Positions 35,201-48,185 of a DNA stretch of 64,000 bases are shown here, piece after piece. This stretch comes from Dimorphilus gyrociliatus (lineage: Eukaryota > Annelida > Polychaeta > Dinophilidae): NCBI GenBank assembly GCA_904063045.1, contig CAJFCJ010000014.1, positions 1,547,643 to 1,611,642 on the forward strand, given 5' to 3'. Position 1 is the stretch's first letter. Every line of letters starts with the position of its first letter. Position numbers and translations under genes: made by a program. The notes under the pieces are model-generated. The model worked only from the letters and a program-made list of their open reading frames with translations. It was not told the origin of the DNA and did no database searches.

Positions 35201-38200
35201 GTTACCTTATCTACAACCCATAATTCAAAGCTGCTTTCCACTCCAAGAAGACTGCTTACAGTTTGGAGTTGATGGTTTATCTCTTGCTTCGGCTTGTTTT
35301 GATAACTTTATCGACGCTGAGACGATATTAAAAGTAATATTACAATATTTACATAAAGCTTTAAGATAACTGATGAATTATTTAGGCTTGGACTGAATTG
35401 ACAAAATGTAATTTTCTACCACTTCCACACCGTCTTAATCAAACTATCTCTGACATTGTGGCGGAAAGCAGTGGGAAATTATGTACCTTAACAGAGATCG
35501 TCCACGCAGAGTGTGGTTTGTTAGAGTATAGAGTTGTTAAGAGCTGTTTAAATTATGTCATCAAACTAATTCCGCACCTGGCTGATCATAATCGACTTGA
35601 CGAGTTAATTTCACTTGTTGTATTCATCTTAAATAATATATTCACTGTCTACGTTGGCTGGAGCTATTCAGAAAATTCTGAAAAGGAAACTATTGGAATA
35701 TATTGTTTACAAATCTTTCATAAAATCCTTAATATATTCTCTGATCCCACTGAGTAAGCATTCTTATCTGTTTAATTATTTATATTTAAGTAAATGTCGT
35801 TTAAATAGAGAAAGGCAACAAATTTGCGAAGTATTGTTATACTGCTTGCTGCACTCGAAAGCGGGATTCATCCTTTTAGAACTAATTGGTACCGGTAGTT
35901 CTACCATCAATGCAGCTCTTGTTCAACAGGGAAGGTACATATTAAATATTCTTTTATACTATGTTGAGGCAGATTTCATTAAATTCCATTGCTATTTTTA
36001 GTATAACTGATGGACAAGGAACAAAATTGGTGGAAGTAGTAACAAGAGCCTGCTCATTATTAAATATACTTCTTCTTCTCAGGCCAAACAATGGGGAAGT
36101 GTCTCCCATTGAAACAACACTATGCTCGAAGACAAGTACAAGGTTAAAATAGGTTACAGTTGACAATATCAAATTGCTAACATGCCACTTTCGACAAATT
36201 TCAGATGGAGACATAAGCACGAGGAGCATGTAGTGAGGGTCATTGCGGAGTATGTACTTATTGAATATGATCAAAGATTACCACGGCTTGCTGTTATGCT
36301 ATTAAAAAAACTTGCAAGAGTCCTAAATATATCTATCCTCTCCTGTTTTGAACCATCAGCAAATTTCATACGAGATGTTTATTTCGATCGTTTGAAGTCT
36401 AGAGATCAGGTAATAATTTATACAAATGTCCCCGGCATAATTTACTATTTATTAAATGAAATACAATAATGGAATATCATAACAGCCTTTGGCTATAAAA
36501 GTTGCAATATTGGAATTTCTATCGGCGTGTACAGAATCTCAACCAGGATTGATCGAATTATTTATGAATATAACACATCCTGTTACGCAGGCGGTTTGTA
36601 TTAATCATTTTGTTAATTAGAAAGATATTTTCATTTTTATCTTCTCGTTAGAAGGCTAGTGCAAATAAGGATAGTTGTCTTGATATAACATTAAAGATGA
36701 TAGACGAAAATATTCAAAGAACTGAAGCTTGTCCTTCCGATTTATTGTGTGCGGCTATGCAATTTATTCATTCACTATGGGCATCTAGAAAGGATGCTGC
36801 AATGAATTATCTTTGTTCCAAGTAGGCATTCTAATTTAGACAATTGCAGACGCATCCTGTATATTTATTATGTAACCTTTTTATTAAATTTATAGGCCAA
36901 ATTTCTGGAAGTGCGTTTGTTCTTTGTTGCTACAGAATTTATCTGAAATAGAACTGAAAACCGAACTAAGGGTATTTATAAATATATATTTATTTCTATT
37001 TATTTTAATTAATTCGATTAATTATATAATAATTAAATATATTCATAAATAACTCTATATAGTTAGTTAATAAATGTATGAATTTACAGACTAAATCGTT
37101 TTCTGTTCGAGCATCGTCGTTTATATTTAGTATATTAGCTGAGGAGTTGTACGGAGTTGAAAAAGATGATGAAAAATTAAAGGAAGTATTGAATGTTCTC
37201 GTATCCGAATCCCGTTTTGAACATTGGTCGGAAGTAAGAGATTTTTACTTAAGAGCTTGATCGACATTTTATTAATTACGTTGTCTAAAACAAATTTGTA
37301 GTTTCTCACGCAATCTTTGTGTGAAATTGATATTGAAAAAATACATAAAGAATCGTCTTACGAAGCAAATGTTTTCCAATTATTACTGGGCTGGAAGAAA
37401 TTTGTCTACGTTATTTCTGGTAATAGAGTAAGTAGAAATATCATTGTTTTTTTAGTAAACGATAACATTATTCCTATTATTCCTATAAATACGCATTTTG
37501 TATTTCGCAGCCTGACGTTTTAAGACTGGAGGGTAAAGTACGTGAAAAAATTGTCATACATTTATTGACTCTATTAGAGAAATTGTTGGATAATGGGTCT
37601 TCCGAAAATAAATCTTATAATAAGATAGCAAGCGTTACGTCTTCTATAATACTGGTTTTACTCCGCCATTGGAGTGACTGCTTGGAAAAATGGAAGTTCA
37701 TTATGACAAAAATGAAGACTTTATTGAGTTCAAGTCTTCATTTCCGTCCATCTGTTCAAATCGGAACTGTGACAAGCACGCTAATATGCCTTCAAGAGCT
37801 CTTAAGACGAGGAGGAATAGGTTAATATTAAAAAAATAAAAGAAATTGAAAGTTTACTACGTAAGCTCTTCTCAATTGTTTTTTTACACAGAAAGCTTAG
37901 AAGAAAAGTCTTTACTTAATATACTAGAAATATTATGCCGATATATTAAAGAAATTTCTCATCTAAACATTGAAAGCTCCAACGAAGTTAAAGTCTGTTT
38001 TTACATATGCTAATATACAGTATTTGTTGAAACTGACTGTTTATGATATGACATTTTTTTAGGTTCAAGTTTCCGTTTTATACGCAATAAATGACGGGGT
38101 TTCTTTAATGAAAAGCGAGTTCCCAGATAATTTCCTATGGTTTTCTAATATGAAGAAATATAGCGTTTTCGAAATAATCATTTCTAGTCTTAGTTATGTC

Positions 38201-40160
38201 ATTCAGGTAAGTAAATTAATATAACATATTTTGTTTGGAAATTCTGTAAAATAAGTTTTTTTTTCTTTTTCTCAGAATCGATGCGCTTACGATTACGTTA
38301 GTGCTTCGTTACTTTTCTTATTAAACCTTACAATGTCATCGGAAGTATGTTTATTTATTCAGTCATATTTTATGATATTTGATGTATATACATAAAGACG
38401 ACAATATATTTAATAGTTTTATTCTATTTGATTTAATTATACAGGTTGCTTTATGCATAAGTTCGGCCGGTTTTACACAACATTTATGCTTGAAAACAAA
38501 ATATTTATATTCAAAAGAAAATGGTGAATTCGAATGGAGTGAAGCTATATCAAACGAAAATTCTGTAAGTAGGAAATCGTAAAATAAATATATCAATTAA
38601 TTGAGTATAAATAATTCCTTATCTGTTATTTTATTATACTTTTAGATATTGACGCGTAAAAGTGGCAGTTGGTCTTCGCTTTTCATAAATATTCTAAAAA
38701 TAGTTAGGAATTTATTAGAAACAAGGCGTTTATTTTTTGTCGATGACGCCTTCAATTTCGCCGGTGTTCACGATGATAGAATTTTAGCGGTGAGAATATT
38801 TCACTTTATGTTCTATTTTTAGCAAATTAATTGAATTTCAATATATTTCAGACTATGCAAAGGTTTCGCGAACAGTGTTCGATAGCCTGTTTACCGGAAA
38901 TTGAGGCTTCCAGTGCTTTTATATCTCAATTATCCTTCCATTCAGTCGATTGGAGAACGCAATTACCAAATGTGATGAATAAGTTGATGGTCCGTTTATT
39001 ATCTTTCAGACCCTTTTAATTTATTATAAAGATAATTGTGACGTTTCTTTTTTCCTTAAATAGAAAGAAATAATGCACCTTAGCGAATTTTGCGTTGCTT
39101 TGGTGGTTAAACCGAAATTCTTGCAAACTTGCATTAATGTAAGATATTCCCCATGTGATTTTAAATAACAAACGACTAATTAAACGCTTGTAATACTAAT
39201 TACTTTACAGAAACAAATGGAAAACGATCCAAATACAAAAATAAAAGAAACTAAAAAAGCTATGAGAAGAGCTTTTAGGAGAATATCTTCAATTTCTGCC
39301 TCGTCTGATGATTGTGACGCCCCATCTAGAGAGCTTGCAGTTACACAATACAAGTATACAACAGCCTTTATTGTTATATAATCGATAGAATTCTTTTAAC
39401 GGTTTTTTTTCTCTCTTGTTTTCTCCCATTGTTATATAGGTTATATAAGATTATTGCTCATTGTTTACTGGCCTTAAGAAATTTTTCACCAAATCTTCAA
39501 GATGGAATATTTGATCAAGTTATAGATCTCTCCGATTACGAACCACTATTACTTTTGGTGTTTAGTACACCTTCCTTAGATGAAATGTCGGCTACACCAT
39601 CGTTCGGCACGCTAATTACCATAACAAATGCTTGTTTACGGCTTTTTAGTAAATTGGAACCCCGTCAATCGTCGCCAGCTAAATCCCCTGTATCTTATCA
39701 AGATTTTGCTCCCTTAACAAAGTAAAAACGTTAATTTTTAAGGTGATGTGATGGAGTATCTTTTGTTTCTTTTTTTCTTCCTAACAGATCACTTTTAATG
39801 AATGTTCTTGAAAATTCATTATACTTGCTAATGTCACAGGCAGTACTATTTTTGAGACAGGATTATTTAACTTCTAGAGATAAACAATTACTTAAAAGAG
39901 AGCTAAACGCCGAAGTTGTAAGTGGAATTAATATTGAATATCATACAACACGTTTTATTATTAATTTTCTTTCTCAAATGCAGACATCAATTTTATCAAG
40001 TTTACAAAGAATTTTTAGACGTGTTCCCGGTTCGGTCTCTCCGTCGAATAGTCGAAGATATAGCGGTTCACCGTTACAAAATCAAGTCCGATCTAAGTGG
40101 TCAATTGACCAAGGCCTATTTAAATTAGTTGAAAACTTTGCCACAACTATCTTAGCTTAA
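32210..40160 (+). CDS. NUP188: Nucleoporin NUP188
   Basis: A long chain of roughly 30 exons with introns of about 50-90 nt, running from ATG 32210 (MATTGG, in an AAATGGCGAC context) to TAA 40158-40160. Segments match NUP188 along its length: N-terminal MSLRDLWHCL; RLLLLQCIKHLLHI; LEILLLFYKSMELTPAYSL; IIIEGFDLEYLKSC; SPLMLSWGLVKY; KAWTEL-type block before 35.4 kb; LPRLAVMLLKKLARV; NKLMVRL near 39.0 kb; and the C-terminus SLLMNVLENSLYLLMSQAV then LTSRDKQLLKRELNAEV. In the family this is a large alpha-solenoid scaffold nucleoporin of the inner ring (NUP93 complex), paralogous to NUP205. The last exons end with LFKLVENFATTILA. No broken exon was noticed, but not every junction was checked. Confidence 0.93.
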
Positions 40161-40895
40161 TTTAGTGATAAGAAAAGACCGAAGAAGGAGGAAGGAAGAA
40201 GAGAGGAAGGAGATGAAAACAAAAAAAAATTTTTTTTCAGTAACATTATTTTTTACTTGTAAAAATAAATTTGTTAGTAAATTAGTTGTTTAAAAAAAAG
40301 AAGGAAAAAAGCTTTAATTAGAATTTAAAATTAACGGAAAATTTCTGTGACAAATAGCAGCAAAAAAGAGGAAAAAATGGCTTTCTTAATATGTTGCCTG
40401 AAGCGGTTTAGTAAATATTATGTTAAGGAAATATGCGACGCTATTAACTTTGGCAAAAGCATCGTGCTCAATAATATCAACGGTTATTTGAAGATCGTAA
40501 CGAGAATTTGCAGTGCAAATTAACATTTGCAAATACTAGATCTGTAGGATTGCTCGCTCAAACGTTCCAGAGTGGTGTACGATTAATAAGTCCATGCAGT
40601 TAAAGAAAATCAACTATAAACGATCTAATATGTTAAATTCGCTATAATAGATTTCATTTGTTAATTAAATGTAATAAAGATCCTCCAATATTAATGAGCT
40701 TTTCCGTATAATAAATCGAAAGTAGTATTCTAGTAAAAACTGGTAGAATATATATATATATATGTTAAGAGTGTTTTGCCAATTTTATCATTTTTACAAA
40801 AAATCAATCGATTGGGGATAGAAAATTAGGCTAAAATACACGATTATTAACAAATTTTAAGGAATCGTCAATATTAGAAAGAAATTTTAGAAAAC
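40161..40895. other. NUP188 3' flank and PHETA promoter
   Basis: Purine-rich just after the NUP188 stop (GAAGGAGG-type run), then AT-rich with a short TA repeat near 40.75 kb. No exon seen. Confidence 0.6.
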
Positions 40896-41638
40896 ATGAA
40901 GATAAACGACAACATGTTGGCAATGTATGCCAATCACCGAAGTAGAAAACCTACAAAGGAAGGATATTTGTTTAAAAGAGGTAGTGAAAATATGATTATT
41001 GAAATGTACTGATTACATAACGCTATTAAACAGGTGAAATAAATCAGCAATACCAATTGAGACATTGCGTTCTACGTGCTAATATGTTATTTTATTCTGA
41101 GGGCCCAAATCAACAACCCCTTGGAGTTATCATTCTTGAAGGAGCCACTGTTGATTTTCTGGGGATTGAACCTAATCCAAAACTTGTTAATAAGAGCCTA
41201 AACATAAAAAAATTACATTTATTTGTTATCCAATGGAAAGCCTATGGTCAAAATTTGAGAAGGTACACTCTTGGCTGTGAGAAAACAGAAGATATCGATG
41301 ATTGGATGAATAAAATAGTTATGTCTAGTTATTCATTTATGAGAAAAGTTCATACAGAGCTAAAAAAGCAGTTAGATACACTTCAAAATGTTCCAACCCG
41401 ACCACCCTTACCAGAGAAGAGGAAGTCATTTGAAGAACTTCACGAAGACCTTCGACAAAGAATATCGGAAATGTGTCCTAATCTCAATATTATCAGTAAA
41501 TCAGATAGTCAAATAATAGATCTTGGTATAGACGAACCAAATTCACCGGACGTTGAAGATGTAGAAGAAGAAAGTGAAAATAATAGTGGATCTATAGAAG
41601 CCGTAGAACCAGATCAAGAAGAGACTTTATCTGAATGA
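40896..41638 (+). CDS. PHETA: Sesquipedalian (PHETA/FAM109) PH-domain endosomal adaptor
   Basis: Two exons, 40896-40980 and 41034-41638 (intron 53 nt), give 229 aa. The start MKINDNMLAMYANHRSRKPT and the PH domain (KEGYLFKRG, QYQLRHCVLRANMLFYSE, PLGVIILEGATVDFL, ending IDDWMNKIVMSSYSFMR) match vertebrate Ses1/Ses2 in order and position. After the PH domain comes a helix, a proline-rich stretch TRPPLPEKRK, and KSFEELHEDLRQRI. In the last, F-x-x-x-H is the F&H motif by which these proteins bind the inositol phosphatases OCRL and INPP5B. A strongly acidic tail follows (DVEDVEEESE). The family works on early endosomes in receptor recycling and transport to the Golgi. Order and length agree with the family. 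Confidence 0.9.
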
Positions 41639-41795
41639 AGGATTTTTACAATAGATATTAGACAATAAGAAGATAAAATATAAATCATAAATTTTAAAAT
41701 ATCATAAAAAGTGACGCACTTAGAGAAACATTTGTTTTTGGGTTTTAGATATAGATGAATAATCTACACAAATAAAGATGGAGAGTAACAGAGTA

Positions 41796-41822
41796 AGAGA
41801 GAGAGAGAGAGAGAGAGAGAGG
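41796..41822. repeat. (AG)n microsatellite
   Basis: AG run followed by a G-rich stretch. Confidence 0.9.
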
Positions 41823-42151
41823 GGGAGAAAAAGGGGAAGACATTCTATAGTATTAAATATATTTAATATATATGCTTCAAATGAAAGGTCTTTTTTTAAC
41901 TGAATTTTAATTAAATAAACGCATTTTGTCAATAGACTAGTTAATATTCATCACATACGCTATATGTTGTGATATATATATATATATATACTTTATAAGT
42001 GCATGTATATACTAACTAATATATAACTTGACATGTGCAAAGCATATAAATCATAACCAATAATACAGTATCTTTTCGCGATGCTATTCAGCATTTAATA
42101 GGCTTAAAGAAGAGAAAAGACACTAAGTACATTCTAGTACGTATCTACTGT

Positions 42152-42176
42152 ATATATATATATATATATATATATA
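42152..42176. repeat. (TA)n microsatellite
   Basis: Pure TA run in the convergent spacer. Confidence 0.9.
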
Positions 42177-42543
42177 AACTTATAGTCTATATTTCAACTT
42201 ATTATCTAATGTTATAAGTAATAAAATAACAAAATATTTACTCTGATAAACTCTGTATGTATTGAACAATCTTTAAATGGTTAGTCATAACCTATTCCAT
42301 TCCCTCCCTATTTTTTTCTTCTCTCTTCTTTTCTTTTTCTCCTTTCTCTTATTTTTTTATAGCCACTGTGATAAAAGCGTTACTTTTTATTTATTTTTTT
42401 TTTTTATATATGTATGCTTTTCTTATAATCCTTTTTACTAATAACATTATCTTTAGAAGGGTAAATTTGATTATTTTACTAATTGTTTCTTTTGTCTTTT
42501 TTTTTTTAAGTGTTAAAAAGTTTTTGTTTTCTTTCATTCTCAT

Positions 42544-44613
42544 TTAAATTAATAAAAATCTTTCCAAAGCTGCAGATCTTTGTCCATGAATTAGGATAGT
42601 TACTGGAATGAGAGGATGCTGCGTTCCTCTTAAGTAATGCTAAAAGGGGAAACAAAAATAAATAAATAAAAACACAGACAAACAATATCAGGAAAATAAA
42701 TGGAAGGAAAATATATATTTTGTATTGTTATATATGATAGAATAGGAAATAATAATAATGAGATCTTACATGAACCATCTCAATTGCTTTTCGCTTAAAA
42801 GCGGAGGCAGATTGTGACAGCAAAATAAAGCAATGTTGTTGAGTATCAAATATAGTAACGTCATTTGCAAGAATTGTTGATAAAGATGCAGTCTGTCCAG
42901 CACTAATCGGAGTAAAGCTTAGGGGATCAGTTGATGGATTCACACTAAAAAAAATTCCATATTTCCATGCAATATTAATATATAAAAACAATATAAATAT
43001 ACAATAGATATATTGTGTAAATTTACGCAAAAAACTATTTACCTATATATTGCTTTTGTATAATTTTTTATTGTTGAACTTTGGAATTCATCATCTTCAT
43101 CTTTAATAATTCCACTAGCGAATAAACCATCGACAAGTGACGTATAAAAGTAATGCTATATATCAAAAGAAAATTAAAAAGATTTACAGTTATTAATCAT
43201 TTTATTATATAAGATTTTACCTCAAATGTTACTGCAATTTCATCAATAATGTCAACTTTAATTTTAGCCCCTCTGTTGGCTTTTATCTCCTCAATATAGT
43301 TTCTAGCCTACGGGATTAGACAGTATCAAATTGTTTTTCCTGACATTTTTTTTATTATTTTTAAATAGTTACCGCTATTCTGTGATCATTTGCCGAATTT
43401 CTTCCATTCCAGATGCAAAACTTGGTTCCCATGTCTAGAATGTATACAAAATCTGAAGTCAGTTGAGCCTTTTCGGCCGCAACTTCCTTTACTTTGATAT
43501 TGTTCGTATGATCTTTCGGTTTATAGAACCTCAATAATCTGTATTCATATGAGGATTTATCCCTTGTACGTGCAAAGCTTTGCTCAAAGCCGCCTTTCCA
43601 AACGCTTTTAGAAGAGAAAAAGCTGCATTAAGATGACGGTGGAAAAAAAACCACAGAGAAAGACGTTTTCTTTCCTTGTCTAATACCTTATTGGCTGAAA
43701 ATATGAAGTAAACAAATCCGATTCTCTTCCCTGAATTTCCCTATGCAATCTAGCCGTCTTCCTTAATTTCTCATCAAGAATGTTTAATGCCAAAACACTG
43801 ACTACGTAATCTTCCTATAAAAAGGTTAAGTTAATCCCTTAGCCTGAGAAATTTTTCTCATCACGTTTTAAGTACTCACATAAGAGGCTCTTTTACCTAT
43901 CCAAATATGGATATCATACACGATTTCCTCTGAAAACACTTCAGGGCTTGTAGACTGCAAAAATTTAAAACCAATTAAAAGTCTCTTAAGTATCTTACAA
44001 TTCTTGTTTTTTTACTATTAATACGATTACTTCCAATTATCTATATGACGTTTGCTATTGTTAGAATACGTAAAAAAAACCGTATACGTAGGCTTATAAG
44101 AAGAAAGTCATCAGAATATTGAATAGTAGAAAATCTAGACGTACAAAGGTAAAATAATATAATCTCTTACACTTAAAATGATATAGGCATTATCCTCGTA
44201 AAAATTACCATATTCTGTTTCCGGCCAGTAGAATATTCTGTAGTTCTGTGAAATTAAAGAAGTAAGATGTACATGAAAATAAAAGAAAGACTTGTTTTTT
44301 GAGAGAGAGAGAGAGAGAGAGATATCATAAATATCATTTATACCCTAATCTGCCAAATTCTCAAACCATCTTCTTTACCAACATTTTCAAATGGTTCCCT
44401 AGTGTTTGTAAAATTCATAAGACGGGCTACAAGAGGAAGAAAGATAATTATCAATGTCGAAACAAAATGGTGGTAGTTAAGGTTATTTAATAGTAATGGA
44501 AAGAAAAAGTATTAAATCCAATACAAACATTGATACGCTTTCATTACTTCAGGATTATCAACTTTTAAATTTACATCTTTCCATCTGCAAATCTGATCGG
44601 TATGATTTAACAT
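42544..44613 (-). CDS. Divergent three-domain gelsolin-like protein (copy A)
   Basis: Exon 1 is 44613-44529 (MLNHTDQICRWKDVNLKVDN...), and the last two are 42944-42770 and 42639-42544, ending LERFLLI. Between them come RIFYWPETEYGNFYEDNAYI, YDIHIWIGKRASY, a 128-nt exon at 43814-43687 (RLHREIQGRESDLFTSYFQP), VWKGGFEQSFARTR, FVYILDMGTKFCIWNG and ANDVTIFDTQQHCFILLSQS. The exon layout equals that of the two gelsolin-like genes next to it, so it is a tandem paralogue. The 128-nt exon has lost the [14 protein letters not shown] motif that in the relatives supplies actin and calcium contacts; it reads EDYVVSVLALNILD. Domain 3 has also lost the VFVWIG signature. It may have lost actin severing but keeps the fold. 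Confidence 0.85.
44301..44322. repeat. (GA)n microsatellite in gelsolin copy A intron
   Basis: Pure GA run. Confidence 0.9.
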
Positions 44614-44895
44614 TTTTAAGAAATTATCTCAACAGCTCCACTATTAATGTTGAAGAGAGAGAGAGAAAAAAAAAGAGAGAGAATTTTCGATATGGGCGTG
44701 AACCTTTACCGCTCACGATTTATATTCCAAAAGAATAGACCTTTCGACCGTATTGAACAGTCTCTGTCGTTCATACCGACTTGTATAGAAAATAATCATG
44801 GAACGCCATCTATGTGCTAAGTTTATAATTTATGTGTATTTGTCTATTTTTTCGTTCTACAGTTTTACAATACATAAATAAGAATATCTAGTCTC

Positions 44896-46794
44896 TCAGG
44901 GATTGGTTGAAGCAATAAAATGATCATTCTTCTTCCCTTCAGAAATTACTGTAATAGGTCGAAGGGGATTTGCGGTCTTCTGAAGATAACGATGAGCATA
45001 TCCAAAACCATTCCTCGACTCATTTTCCGAAGCATCCTTCCCTATCCATATAAATACAGTATCTCCAACGTCAACTACGAAAACGTCATTCGAGTCTAAA
45101 CTTGATCTACTTATCTCCTCATCTCTGCTGATTTCCATCATCTCCATTTCCCCTTTAGCATCGGATACTCTAACAATATTGAGGTTATTGAATTTAAAGT
45201 TAATTTTGGATGAGATATTAATTAATTAAAGATAAAAAACCTTATAAGAGCTTTTCCACAATCGGATAAATCATTCTCAATATCTCTTTCATCAATTTCT
45301 CCTTCACCGTCGTCTTCGATAACGTCAAAAAACTCACTCTAAATTTATTATATAATTTATCCTAATGAGATGGATAGAGTATTACTTACGTCCAATTCCC
45401 CTTCTTCAAGGTTATGAATATTGACATTTGACCTTCCGATTTTCAATCTACTAACGCATTCCGCAGCCTATTTTCCATTTAGATAATGTTTAATAACTTA
45501 AAAATAAAGGAACTTCAAACCTTCCACTTTTCATTATGTCTACAACTACCTCCGTTCCATTGATAAATATCCGATCCCTTATCCAAAACATAAACATCGT
45601 CCGACGTTACATAGCGTTTTTTCAATGGGATCTTTGCGTTTGTAGTTGGTTAGTTAATTAATGAATAAATATTTTACTACAATTGAGCATTCTTACTTCA
45701 AAACTCTTGACTGTTTTCCCGTAACTTTTAATTCTATAGAGTCTTATTATAAATTCAGTTTCTTCAACTCGGCGAAATCCAGAATCTACGCCACCTTCAT
45801 TAAAGCTATAAAAGGGATATAATAAAGTAAACGTACAACGAGATTTTTAATATCTTACATCATCGAAGGAAAATAAGAATTGAATAAAGAACTCTCGACG
45901 CCTTGAACTTCTCGATGTTGAATAGCAGCATCATTCAAATAAGTATCGAGTTCAACAGTCTTATAAGCAGCTGTTCCATATTCATCCTATATAAGAAATA
46001 TAGTTAAATAGACATTTCGACAGAATCGTCTATTTCTTTTTTTTTATTTTTACTTGAGAGCTATTTTTACCAATCCAAAAATGGACGTCGTAATTAAGAG
46101 CGTCACTTTCTTCATCTTTGAATGTCTATTAAAACATAAGAAAGAAGATAAGAAACCTAAAAATTGAAAAGAATATAAAATATAAAGCTGAACGTTTAGA
46201 ATGATGTAGGAATCTCCTGAGAAGAATTCTCCATATTTCTCTTCAGGCCAATCGGTAACTTGAAACTTCTGTGGGAGTAAAGTATATCTTGTGTTGAATA
46301 ACTGTCTATTTGTGTGTATATACATATATTAATATTTCTGTAGGTTCATAACAAATAAAGTCCGAAAAATGATTAAACAAATAGAACTTTTTTTAATATA
46401 AAAAGAATGAAGGGAAATCCTATGCTTTTACTCTCGTCATAGATATTATGTATACATTGACTAGTTATTCTATATTTACATTATGAATCAATTAATAATT
46501 AATGAATATTCATTGATTTACCAATATTATTTTTTATTAGTTTAAGAATGTATACTTTACCATTATTCTCCATACTTTTAATCCAACATTTTCTCCGGCA
46601 CCTTCCCAAGCTGGTTCTTGATTGGCAGACTCCTCTATTGCAATTATAAATTCTCTTTTATTGACCTATTATTCTAGGTTTTTTTTTATTTTTATTATAT
46701 AAGATAACATACTTTTAACTTTCTTTTCAGTATCCGATCCGAAAAGAGATAGATTCGTATCTTTCCAATTGTAGCTTTTCGCTTTGATAGACAT
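44896..46794 (-). CDS. Three-domain gelsolin-like actin-binding protein (copy B)
   Basis: Starts [20 protein letters not shown] at 46794 and ends in the exon at 44896 ([20 protein letters not shown]). Domain 1: [48 protein letters not shown], and a single 128-nt exon 45986-45859 reading [17 protein letters not shown] then [17 protein letters not shown]. Domains 2 and 3 follow; the last contains [20 protein letters not shown]. The total is about 370 aa, so three gelsolin repeats rather than six. Three-domain members of this size are known from annelids and molluscs as calcium-dependent actin-severing and capping proteins. Neighbours on both sides are paralogues in the same orientation. Only one version of the 128-nt exon is present. 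Confidence 0.9.
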
Positions 46795-48185
46795 AGCTCG
46801 AATATTGAAGTTTTCTAGAGAAACAACTATCAATTAATGAAAAATCTTCTATTAAAATCAATATGATCAATAAAAAAAAAGTTAACAATAATTTATTAAA
46901 AGCCTTGATTCACCTGGAAAAAATTTATCTCGCCACGTTTATTTATTTAATGACTTAATTTTATTGAATGGTAGCATTGATGGATTAATAGAAAAGAGAG
47001 AGAGAGAGAGAGAAACAGGATCTTTTTAGAGTAGTCTATAAAAAAATGATGAAAAAGGTAAATAACAAATGCACACACTACAGCACTACAGTATATAAAG
47101 AGTTGGTATAATAGAGATTTTCGGCTTTGGTTAAATTTATTCAAGTTATCCCTTTGAGTTTTACTCACTTTTATAATTAGAAAACACTTGATTCGGGAAT
47201 ATTAGATTAATGCTATATTCTCAATTCGTAGAAGAGGATGGCTACCGTCTAACTTCTAGAAGAAAGTGTTTATTTTCAGCCATTTTTAATATTATTCAAT
47301 AGGAAAATTTGCTTTGAGATGTTAGCCTATGAGTTTCACGACTAGGGTTTTTTTTATAGCAACTATGACATTTAGAAATAGGTTACATAAGAGAGAATTT
47401 GTCATCAATAGAATCCTGTTAGTATAGGTTAGAATAGAAACAAAAAGTTAATTGTTATAACAATGGATTATCATAAAGATAATTCGCCATCTGCAGTATA
47501 CATTTCGGATTAGTTAAAGCTAATAATCAGACAAGTTGCAAATACTATTTCTTTTAAACAATAATGCCTTATAAATTTGAATTAAATGATTCATTATTTC
47601 AAACGTTTTGAACTATTTGCAGTAATAATACCAACACCTCTTCAAATTCTATTTTTAGATGGTTAGTGGTAAGTTTACGATATTCTCATCATTCATTTAC
47701 AATTTTTTCAATCAATTAGCTTATTTGTTACACAGCTTTTAGATTAATTAAACAGATTACCAAATAATTTAGAGATGCAAGGATAGGATTTTCTCTTTTG
47801 TATTTATGTAAGACAGCTCCTTCTGTTTGTTGAAAAAACTTGATAGACACTATCCACGCCTACCTAGGCCTATGAATAAATTTACAATTACATCTAACTT
47901 TCTGTTACTTTAATTTGTATGAGTTATTTTAAATGAAATAAATGTTTGACAACTCAAAGTTTGAAAGGTACATTTCTGCATAAGCTTGAAGTTTATTAGT
48001 AACATACTGTAAACGATCTAGATACGTAAACGCATACCCAATAAACCACATGCAACTATAATTTCATATTCAATCATTTATCTTCAGACAAAAACGGCAA
48101 AAGTTTTCAATAGAAGGATAAACACATCATAATCATTTTTTTCTAAGGCGAAGAACATGTAGGACAAAACTGACAAATACATAAT
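46795..48185. other. Spacer between gelsolin copies B and C
   Basis: About 1.4 kb, AT-rich, with a GA repeat at about 46995-47013. It holds the promoter of copy B and 3' flank of copy C. No exon seen. Confidence 0.6.
46995..47013. repeat. (GA)n microsatellite
   Basis: Pure GA run in the copy B upstream region. Confidence 0.85.

Larger units (their letters stand above)
41639..42543. other. Intergenic with GA and AT microsatellites
   Basis: Convergent 3' flanks of PHETA and the first gelsolin-like gene. Contains an AG repeat (about 41796-41822), AT repeats (about 41970-41990 and 42152-42176) and a pyrimidine-rich stretch near 42.3 kb. Confidence 0.6.

Noticed and set aside
32210-40160. NUP205 rather than NUP188
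   Set aside because: The two are paralogous solenoids, but blocks such as the GFDLEYLKSC region and the C-terminal NVLENSLYLLMSQAV match NUP188 in order.
44299-44738. Plus-strand ORFs near gelsolin copy A
   Set aside because: They overlap exon 1 of copy A on the other strand and the GA repeat.
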